Shown here piece after piece: positions 1-4,797 of a stretch of DNA of 8,164 nucleotides. Under the pieces are notes generated by a model. The model was not told the origin of the DNA, did not search any database, and worked only from the letters and a program-made list of their open reading frames with translations. The stretch comes from an uncultured Sutterella sp. (GTDB lineage: Bacteria; Pseudomonadota; Gammaproteobacteria; Burkholderiales; Burkholderiaceae_F): the NCBI GenBank assembly GCA_900542195.1, contig UQNA01000079.1, positions 1 to 8,164 of the forward strand. Direction: 5' to 3'. A program made the position numbers and the translations under genes. Positions within the stretch are counted from its first letter, which is position 1. The number at the start of each line of letters is the position of its first letter.

Positions 1-747
1 AACATTAACCGTTTGAACTGGACGGCATTCTTCAATCCAAGTTTTTCTTTCGACGGCTGGATTAACTTAAAACATATGCAAATGTTTTTGGTCAAATCCG
101 GCATTCCCAGGAAAATGAATATCGAAGATTTAAAAATGCCCTTTGGGACGGTTACCTGTGATTTAAATACCGGCAAAGAGCTGTGGGTGACGGAGGGTCC
201 GGTTTTTGATGCGGTTTGGCCTTCCATGGCAATGCCCGGTGTTTTTCAACCGGTATTAAATAAAGAAAACCGTTGGTGTATCGACGGAGGAATTGTCAAT
301 CCGGTCCCCGTTTCTTTGTGCCGTGCTTTAGGTGCGGATGTGGTCATCGCCGTTAACCTAAACAGCGACTTACTCACAAAAAATAGAAATCCTCGAGCTG
401 AGCAAAAGAAAAAACCAAGTGAGATTTACAAATTAGTGCAAAAGGCCAAGAAGCTGATCCCTGCCAAATATCAAAAAGAAACCCTCCAAAACGATATGCC
501 AGAGCCGCCGGATTTCTTCGAAACGATAGCCTCTTCCATCAATATTGCTCAGGACAGAATAACTAAAACACGTTTAGCTGGAGATCCTCCGGAGGTAACG
601 CTGCAGCCGAAACTTTCCAGAATCGGTTTGTTGGAGACCTACAGAGCCGAAGAAGCCATCGCCGAGGGAAGACGCTGCTGCGAACTAGCCTTCCCGCAAA
701 TTAGAGATGCTTTAGATCTTGTGCAAGTAGAAGAAGGAGAAAAGTAG
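1..747 (+). CDS. Patatin-like phospholipase, RssA family (5' truncated by window edge)
   Basis: This is the C-terminal part of a patatin-fold serine lipid hydrolase. The frame is open to base 1 (N-I-N-R before the first TTG at 13), so the real start lies outside the window and TTG 13 should not be taken as the start. Family features visible are the segment before the active site with PSMAMPGVFQPV (codons near 217-252), the D-G-G motif whose Asp (codon 283-285) is the acid of the Ser-Asp catalytic dyad, followed by a NPVPVSLCRALGAD stretch typical of bacterial RssA-like proteins. The nucleophile Ser in G-x-S-x-G must lie upstream and is not seen. The C-terminal part includes an extended, charged segment (roughly 370-520) and a closing region with IGLLETYRAEEAIAEG, common in betaproteobacterial homologues. 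Family members are thought to hydrolyse acyl esters of phospholipids; the substrate here is unknown. The gene ends just before a bidirectional terminator shared with the convergent channel gene. Confidence 0.9.
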   Translation, partial: NINRLNWTAFFNPSFSFDGWINLKHMQMFLVKSGIPRKMNIEDLKMPFGTVTCDLNTGKELWVTEGPVFDAVWPSMAMPGVFQPVLNKENRWCIDGGIVNPVPVSLCRALGADVVIAVNLNSDLLTKNRNPRAEQKKKPSEIYKLVQKAKKLIPAKYQKETLQNDMPEPPDFFETIASSINIAQDRITKTRLAGDPPEVTLQPKLSRIGLLETYRAEEAIAEGRRCCELAFPQIRDALDLVQVEEGEK

Positions 748-779
748 TCCGGATTCTGCATGAAAATTAATACTTGACG

Positions 780-820
780 AAAAATTAAGCCTGTCGCAAC
801 GTAGGACAGGCCTAATTTTT
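780..820. terminator. Bidirectional intrinsic terminator between convergent genes
   Basis: A 16-bp stem (780-795 pairing with 805-820) carries one A/C mismatch at 788/812 and a 9-nt loop. The GC core is GCCTGTC/GACAGGC and the outer arms are A-rich on the left and T-rich on the right, so on either strand the core hairpin is followed by a run of U. It sits between the ends of the patatin gene (+) and the FNT gene (-), and the FNT stop codon (819-821) overlaps its right edge. Confidence 0.88.
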
Positions 821-1661
821 ACTTACCTTTGTGGTTGGCTAGCAGATACAAAATACCCACTAGGACAGCACCTCCAACAATATTTCCCAAGGTCACAGGC
901 ACTAAGTTATTAAAAAAGAAATCACTCCAACCTACAGCTAGTGCTTTAGCTTCTCCTGCATTAACCAAAGCAAGGTAACGAGCATCGGTTCCGGTAAAAA
1001 TGCCAAGAGGAATGAAGAACATATTAGCTATACAGTGTTCCATACCCAAAGCCACGAATGCCATTGTCGGGAACCAGAGAGCAACCACTTTTCCGATAAC
1101 CTCGGTACTTGCAGCAGCAGCAAAAACCGCTAAGCAAACCAACCAGTTGCAGCCGACTCCTCGGATAAAAGCAGACATCCAATCCAAAGAGCATTTGGCA
1201 TTAGTTAGATTCACAATGCTTTTTGCCCACGGAAGCGTTCCGCCGGCACTTTCAAAAATGAGACCGGAAGAAAAAGCAATGACATAAGCAACGAACAGTG
1301 CCCCCACAAAATTACCAACCCAAGCAGCACTTCCTGCAAGAAAGGACTGTCCGACAGAAATTTGACCTCTAAGTTTTGCCGTTGTTAAGGTCATGCAGCT
1401 GCCGGTAAAAAGGTCAGCACCGCATAAAACAACAAGCATCAAACCGAGTGGGAAGACTGCACCGAAAATAAGCTTTCCCACTGCCCCCCACGACTCCCAA
1501 GGGAGTACTAAACCGACCCTTATCGCTAAAAATCCGCCGATAGCAATGTACATGCCTGCTAAGACGGTATTTGCAATTCGAGAAATTAAATTTTGAGAGG
1601 CTTTAGAAACTCCCATGTTGACAGTTGCTTCTAAAATTTGAGCGGATGACAAAGTCGCCAT
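819..1661 (-). CDS. Formate/nitrite transporter (FNT) family channel, FocA-like
   Basis: An inner-membrane pentameric FNT-family channel for formate, nitrite or a similar small monovalent anion. The 280-aa protein has six hydrophobic segments and the family signatures: the omega-loop motif CGADLFTG at residues 80-87, and the EHCIANMF motif whose central His is residue 209 with this start, the same number as the pore His of E. coli FocA. The start is ATG at 1661 (reverse strand), because GGAG lies 6 nt upstream and the length matches the family. The frame stays open to a TTG at 1760, but that codon has no Shine-Dalgarno sequence and the extra 33 residues resemble nothing in FNT proteins. The gene stands alone, with no pflB, pflA or nitrite reductase genes beside it in view, so formate versus nitrite cannot be decided from context. 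Formate handling is plausible for a fermentative gut bacterium (inference). Transcription ends at the terminator at 780-820. Confidence 0.93.
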   Translation of the reverse strand: MATLSSAQILEATVNMGVSKASQNLISRIANTVLAGMYIAIGGFLAIRVGLVLPWESWGAVGKLIFGAVFPLGLMLVVLCGADLFTGSCMTLTTAKLRGQISVGQSFLAGSAAWVGNFVGALFVAYVIAFSSGLIFESAGGTLPWAKSIVNLTNAKCSLDWMSAFIRGVGCNWLVCLAVFAAAASTEVIGKVVALWFPTMAFVALGMEHCIANMFFIPLGIFTGTDARYLALVNAGEAKALAVGWSDFFFNNLVPVTLGNIVGGAVLVGILYLLANHKGK

Positions 1662-1667
1662 CAGGTT

Positions 1668-1671
1668 CTCC
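1668..1671 (-). promoter_or_regulatory. Shine-Dalgarno site of the FNT gene
   Basis: GGAG on the minus strand with a 6-nt spacer (AACCTG) before ATG 1661. It decides the start in favour of the 280-aa product over the longer 313-residue frame. Confidence 0.75.
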
Positions 1672-1710
1672 GAAGAATAAGGAATTGAATCGATTGATTT
1701 TATCGAGCGC

Positions 1711-1739
1711 ATTATACGGTTTAGCTCTCTCGAAATAAG
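1711..1739 (-). promoter_or_regulatory. Possible promoter of the FNT gene
   Basis: A perfect TATAAT (minus strand, 1716 down to 1711) lies about 50 nt upstream of the supported start codon. The -35 position at 17-nt spacing reads CTTATT, a poor match to TTGACA, so the promoter would need an activator or be weak. No convincing FNR box (TTGAT-N4-ATCAA) is present at the expected position. The call rests on the -10 alone. Confidence 0.35.
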
Positions 1740-1866
1740 GAATTCCCGGAGAGAATTCAATGCTTTAAAAATAATAAATCGGACTTCGAAACCTTATGCA
1801 AGAAATTGAGATTGAATTCTTTTCCAAGTCTCCTAGGCCGGCGTCACCGCATAATAGGACCAATCT

Positions 1867-1897
1867 TTGACAAAATGTAGAAAATATTAGTTACACT
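1867..1897 (+). promoter_or_regulatory. Probable promoter of the small secreted protein-thrB operon
   Basis: A consensus -35 TTGACA (1867-1872) precedes a weak -10, best TACACT (1892-1897, 4 of 6, 19-nt spacing). The -10 is embedded in a perfect palindrome (1890-1902), so this could be a regulated promoter. It would give a leader of roughly 30 nt before the start codon at 1933. Confidence 0.4.
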
Positions 1898-1902
1898 GTA
1901 AC
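1890..1902. repeat. 13-bp perfect palindrome over the predicted -10, candidate operator
   Basis: GTTACA-C-TGTAAC: 6-bp arms with a single central base. It covers the presumed -10 region of the operon starting at 1933, a position where a bound dimeric repressor would block RNA polymerase. I cannot assign it to a known regulator. Confidence 0.35.
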
Positions 1903-1932
1903 CACTCTAATGACTTCTTGAAGAGCTCAAAA

Positions 1933-2358
1933 ATGACTAAAACAATGCTTTCTATAATCCTGGCTCTTGGTTTTGCTTCAGTTGTTGCGGCTGCTCCGAG
2001 AGTGGAAACTCCACCCTCCATTGATTCTAAGGACAATATTTCCGGGGGCACGTCTGAGAAAAAAGTAGCACGCATAACAGCTAAAAAAACTGACGCAGTC
2101 ACTAAAGAAGAACTTGAACAAGCTAAGAAAGATATTGAAGCTGCAAAGGTTCGTCAGAAAGATCCGAGATTCTGGCCAAAGACCAAAATTGAGGAGACAG
2201 TTAACAATAACAACGTTGTTACCGAAGTCAAGGTCACTCCAATGAGTACTCAAATTCCTTACACCATGACTCGTGAGCAACCTTCCAATCAATCTAAGAA
2301 CGGAACCAGCGGCGACAATACCATGAGCGTTCCAAAATTCATTAACTTCGGTTTTTAA
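1933..2358 (+). CDS. Small secreted protein upstream of thrB, possibly DUF2782-like
   Basis: A 141-aa exported protein of unknown function. ATG 1933 is chosen because GAAGAG lies 7 nt upstream and because it begins a standard signal peptide: M-T-K, then a hydrophobic core (LSIILALGFASVVAA), with likely cleavage after residue 20 or 21. A TTG five codons earlier (1918) overlaps the Shine-Dalgarno site and is less likely. The mature part is polar: a Lys/Glu-rich, probably helical stretch at about 57-76 (EELEQAKKDIEAAK), then NNNNVVTEVKVTP and PYTM at 91-112, and a C-terminal SVPKFINFGF. The VTE-x-x-VTP...PY pattern and the position before thrB resemble the short periplasmic DUF2782 proteins that sit near thrB and polA in betaproteobacteria; this link is inference from weak motifs and gene order. 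It is the first gene of an operon with thrB. Confidence 0.8.
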   Translation: MTKTMLSIILALGFASVVAAAPRVETPPSIDSKDNISGGTSEKKVARITAKKTDAVTKEELEQAKKDIEAAKVRQKDPRFWPKTKIEETVNNNNVVTEVKVTPMSTQIPYTMTREQPSNQSKNGTSGDNTMSVPKFINFGF

Positions 2359-2360
2359 GA

Positions 2361-3335
2361 ATGGCTGTTTTTACTCCTCTCTCAGAAGAAGACATAAATA
2401 ATTTTCTAAAGAATTACGACATCGGTGATTTAGTTGAGTACAGCGGGATTCTCTCAGGTATTGAGAATTCAAACTTTTATGTGACGACCACAAAAGGCCG
2501 CTATGTCCTTACTGTCTTTGAAAGACTTAACGAGACTCAGATTCCTTATTATCTGAAACTTCAAAAACATCTTTTAGACAAAGGCCTTTCAGTTAGCGGT
2601 CCCATCACGGATAAGAACGGGCACCTGTTTTCTTCGTTGAAAAATAAACCGGCAAGCATCGCCCCCTGTATTAAGGGAGAATACGTTGCTCAACCGAATG
2701 CTCAGGCCTGTAAGCAAATGGGCAAAATGCTTGCAGAAATGCACCTTGCCGTAAAAGATTTTCCTTTGAGTCAAGAAAATACAAAAGGTTTGGCCTTCTG
2801 GGAATCTTCCCTACCCTCTCTGAAGCCATACATGCCCGAAGAGCTTTTTGAATATTTGAAAAAAGAAATCCGTCGGCAAAAAGAATTAATGAATTCGCAG
2901 GCTTACAAAGAACTTGAGGCAGGTGCGGTTCACGCAGACCTTTTCAGAAACAATTCACTGATTGAAATCAATGGAGACGAGCAAAACCTCGGCGGTGTCA
3001 TTGACTTTTACTTCGCCTGCAATGCTCCATTCCTATACGACCTCGCCGTTACCCTTAACGACTGGACGATAAACCAAGAAACCGGCGAGTTCCTTCCAAA
3101 GGAAACCAAAGCATTTCTGGAAGGATACAACTCAGTGAGAAAACTAACGGAAAAAGAACACTCTCTCTGGCAAGACATGCTTTCGGCCGGAGCTCTTCGC
3201 TTCTGGGTCTCTCGTCTATATGACTTTTACCTTCCGCGTGAAGCTAGTATGTTGAAGCCTCACGACCCGAGACATTTCGAAAGAATATTGAAATTGAGAA
3301 GAGAAGCGGATCCGAAAGATCTTCCTTGGATCTAG
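2361..3335 (+). CDS. thrB: Homoserine kinase (ThrB, aminoglycoside-phosphotransferase fold)
   Basis: Phosphorylates L-homoserine with ATP to O-phosphohomoserine, the penultimate step of threonine synthesis, in the cytosol. At 324 aa it has the normal length of the kinase type found in Pseudomonas and betaproteobacteria, which has the choline/aminoglycoside kinase fold rather than the GHMP fold of E. coli ThrB. Visible motifs: the N-lobe GIENSNFYVTT (34-44) and YVLTVFE (48-54), the catalytic loop HADLFRNN (191-198; Asp193 as base and Asn198 as metal ligand by family analogy), the metal-binding Asp215 in VIDFYFAC, and the C-terminal DPRHFERILKLRR (302-314). The ATG lies 2 nt after the stop of the upstream gene and has no good Shine-Dalgarno sequence, so translational coupling is likely. 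An intrinsic terminator follows the stop at 23 nt. Threonine synthase is not adjacent. Confidence 0.95.
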   Translation: MAVFTPLSEEDINNFLKNYDIGDLVEYSGILSGIENSNFYVTTTKGRYVLTVFERLNETQIPYYLKLQKHLLDKGLSVSGPITDKNGHLFSSLKNKPASIAPCIKGEYVAQPNAQACKQMGKMLAEMHLAVKDFPLSQENTKGLAFWESSLPSLKPYMPEELFEYLKKEIRRQKELMNSQAYKELEAGAVHADLFRNNSLIEINGDEQNLGGVIDFYFACNAPFLYDLAVTLNDWTINQETGEFLPKETKAFLEGYNSVRKLTEKEHSLWQDMLSAGALRFWVSRLYDFYLPREASMLKPHDPRHFERILKLRREADPKDLPWI

Positions 3336-3357
3336 TCCGGCATTCAAATTTTCAAGC

Positions 3358-3382
3358 AGGCAGACTAACCTCTGCCTTTTTT
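3358..3382 (+). terminator. Intrinsic terminator of the thrB operon
   Basis: A 7-bp stem AGGCAGA/TCTGCCT (3358-3364 with 3371-3377), 6-nt loop, and six T at 3377-3382, starting 23 nt after the thrB stop. It separates thrB from the following membrane-protein gene. Confidence 0.88.
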
Positions 3383-3399
3383 GTTACTGATTTTTCCGT

Positions 3400-3413
3400 T
3401 CTGAAATTTCAGA
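3400..3413. repeat. 14-bp perfect palindrome upstream of the BPSS1780-like gene
   Basis: TCTGAAATTTCAGA has no central gap. It lies 15 bp upstream of a TATGAT -10 candidate and so overlaps the -35 region, the usual place for a regulator site. It has no T-run after it and is not a terminator. Confidence 0.35.
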
Positions 3414-3428
3414 CCTTTGTAAAAACAG

Positions 3429-3434
3429 TATGAT
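3429..3434 (+). promoter_or_regulatory. Candidate -10 element for the BPSS1780-like gene
   Basis: TATGAT matches TATAAT at 5 of 6 positions and lies 26 nt before the ATG at 3461. No good -35 exists at 16-18 nt; that interval is occupied by the end of the 14-bp palindrome at 3400-3413. A separate promoter is expected because a terminator closes the thrB operon just upstream. Confidence 0.4.
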
Positions 3435-3460
3435 AACGCAAGGTTTATTTGGGATTCTTT

Positions 3461-4264
3461 ATGAACAAAAACTATAATCTCCCCGCTTCTACGGGACTTG
3501 TTTGGCTTAAGGCGGGATTCAAAATCATGAAAACAGCTCCTGTAGCCACAAGCGGCATCGTCGCCTTTTACTTATTGCTGATGCTTGTAGCAGGAATGCC
3601 GGGCGCTCTGCTAAACGTACCTTTCATTGATATTTTATTAAGCGGCCTGGTGACTCCTTTCGGAGCCGTTGCAATTGCTAGTTGCGGCAGAGATGTATCC
3701 AAAGGAATAATTCCGACAATATTTCAATGCTACGGAGAATGCTTCAAAAACACCTCCGTCCGTAACAAACTCCTGCTCTTGGGGCTAATCTATGGAGTTT
3801 GCGTTATTTTGATCAGTCTTGTTTTTTCTTGGCTCTCCGCAGATGACGTCGCTAAGTGGTTCAGTAAAGACGGAAAGCTTCTTCCTAATGAGATAGTGTC
3901 CAACTTTCCTTGGGCTGCCGTCCTCTTCGGATTCGTTTTCTATACAGCCCTTCTTTGCGTAACCTGTTTTTCTCCAATGCTCATTGCTTGGAAAGGTATG
4001 CCTCTGGGAAAAGCTTTCTTCTTCAGCCTCTTTGTCTGTTTGAAGAACGCCGGTGCTTTTATCGTTCTCGGACTTCTGCTGGCTTTAATCGCAACTTTCG
4101 GCACCACATCCTTAAGTGCTTTGGGTGCCATCCTCGGCATTAATTCCGTCCTGGTCGTACTTTGGGGCCTTTTTATCACCTGTTGGTCCTATTGCACCCT
4201 TTGGCCTATTTGGTCCAGTATTTTCGGAGACCAAGACAGCCAAATCGTTTCTTACACAAAATGA
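3461..4264 (+). CDS. BPSS1780-like integral membrane protein
   Basis: A 267-aa inner-membrane protein of unknown function. About six hydrophobic segments are visible at residues 30-48, 56-75, 104-124, 150-170, 198-215 and 218-242. Features shared with the BPSS1780 family of betaproteobacteria are the N-terminal amphipathic WLKAGFKIMKTAP (15-27) and the loop FSPMLIAWKGMPLGKAFFFS (170-189) followed by a CLKN-like turn before the fifth helix. The start is ATG 3461, with GGGA 6 nt upstream; a TTG four codons earlier (3449) overlaps that site and is rejected. The last helices are followed by a short polar tail. In betaproteobacteria this family often sits next to thrB, as here (from memory of gene order), but no reaction is known. 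It is preceded by a terminator and its own weak promoter; 76 nt separate it from the META gene. Confidence 0.82.
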   Translation: MNKNYNLPASTGLVWLKAGFKIMKTAPVATSGIVAFYLLLMLVAGMPGALLNVPFIDILLSGLVTPFGAVAIASCGRDVSKGIIPTIFQCYGECFKNTSVRNKLLLLGLIYGVCVILISLVFSWLSADDVAKWFSKDGKLLPNEIVSNFPWAAVLFGFVFYTALLCVTCFSPMLIAWKGMPLGKAFFFSLFVCLKNAGAFIVLGLLLALIATFGTTSLSALGAILGINSVLVVLWGLFITCWSYCTLWPIWSSIFGDQDSQIVSYTK

Positions 4265-4296
4265 AACCATTTTCACTAATTTACGGTATTCGTTAT

Positions 4297-4326
4297 TTGA
4301 AGAAATCAGTAAGCTTTACATAGATT
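4297..4326 (+). promoter_or_regulatory. Possible promoter of the META-domain gene
   Basis: TTGAAG (4297-4302) as -35 and TAGATT (4321-4326, 4 of 6) as -10 with 18-nt spacing. Transcription would then start only a few bases before the Shine-Dalgarno sequence, giving a very short leader. Read-through from the upstream membrane-protein gene is the alternative, since there is no terminator in the 76-nt gap. Confidence 0.25.
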
Positions 4327-4340
4327 TATTGGAGAAATTA

Positions 4341-4757
4341 ATGCGTAAATTCTTACTAGGAGCCATCCTTTTATCAATGACAAGTTTGGCTTCTGCCGTG
4401 ACTGTTGAAGATCTGACTTCCACTTCTTCTTGGATGCCTGCTACTGACTCAGTTCCGTCCTGCGACATTCCTGCGACTATCACTTTCAAAAAGAACGGTA
4501 AGCTCAATTCCGAACCTGGCTGCAACAGCCTTTTCGGTGATTATGTTATCGGCGATAACGACAAACTCGAATTCGTCAACATGGGAATGACAAGAAAGCT
4601 TTGCGCCAAACAGTATATGGACTTAGAAGCAAGCTTCACCGACCTTCTGAACAAAACCAAGTTCGCTAAGAAGGACGGTAAATATCTCATCTTGTTTGAT
4701 GCGGATAAAAAAGAAATCGGACGCCTGGAGCCTGAGCGCTCCGGCTCCTGCAGCTAA
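4341..4757 (+). CDS. Secreted META-domain protein (HslJ-like)
   Basis: A 138-aa exported protein with one META domain. The start ATG 4341 has GGAG 6 nt upstream and opens a signal peptide (MRKFLLGAILLSMTSLASA) with an A-S-A cleavage site after residue 19; no lipobox Cys is seen, so it is likely free in the periplasm rather than a lipoprotein like E. coli HslJ. Domain landmarks are ITFKKNGKLN (47-56), the hallmark GCNSLFGDY (60-68), the MGMTRKLCA strand (81-89), an acidic helix with E96-A-S-F, and KYLILFDADKKEIGRLEP (114-131). Cys41, 61, 88 and 137 could form disulfides in the periplasm (inference). META proteins are linked to heat-shock and novobiocin resistance (HslJ) and to motility or virulence in other organisms, but the role here is unknown. 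The in-frame extension up to 4116 overlaps the membrane-protein gene and is rejected. A strong hairpin terminator follows at 14 nt or less. Confidence 0.88.
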   Translation: MRKFLLGAILLSMTSLASAVTVEDLTSTSSWMPATDSVPSCDIPATITFKKNGKLNSEPGCNSLFGDYVIGDNDKLEFVNMGMTRKLCAKQYMDLEASFTDLLNKTKFAKKDGKYLILFDADKKEIGRLEPERSGSCS

Positions 4758-4765
4758 ATATTCTC

Positions 4766-4797
4766 GAAGAGCGAAGCCGGCGGCTTCGCTTTTCTTT
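4766..4797 (+). terminator. Intrinsic terminator after the META gene, facing polA
   Basis: GCGAAGCC (4771-4778) pairs with GGCTTCGC (4782-4789) around a GGC loop, extended outward by GAAGA/TTTTC including one G-U pair. TTTTCTTT follows on the plus strand. The polA stop codon (4796-4798) overlaps the T-tract. On the minus strand the hairpin is followed by a poorer U-run (TCTTCGAGAATATTT), so it probably serves the plus strand best and only partly stops polA transcripts. Confidence 0.82.

Noticed and set aside
1000..1596. Two plus-strand open frames inside the FNT gene
   Set aside because: Both are antisense to conserved FNT motifs and have biased, low-complexity translations; shadows.
1694..1706. 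FNR-like box TTGAT-TTT-ATCGA upstream of the FNT gene
   Set aside because: The spacer is 3 nt instead of 4, the right half-site mismatches, and it lies downstream of the likely -10.
4116..4340. N-terminal extension of the META protein to a TTG at 4116
   Set aside because: It overlaps the conserved end of the membrane-protein gene in another frame, and the signal peptide and GGAG site both point to ATG 4341.
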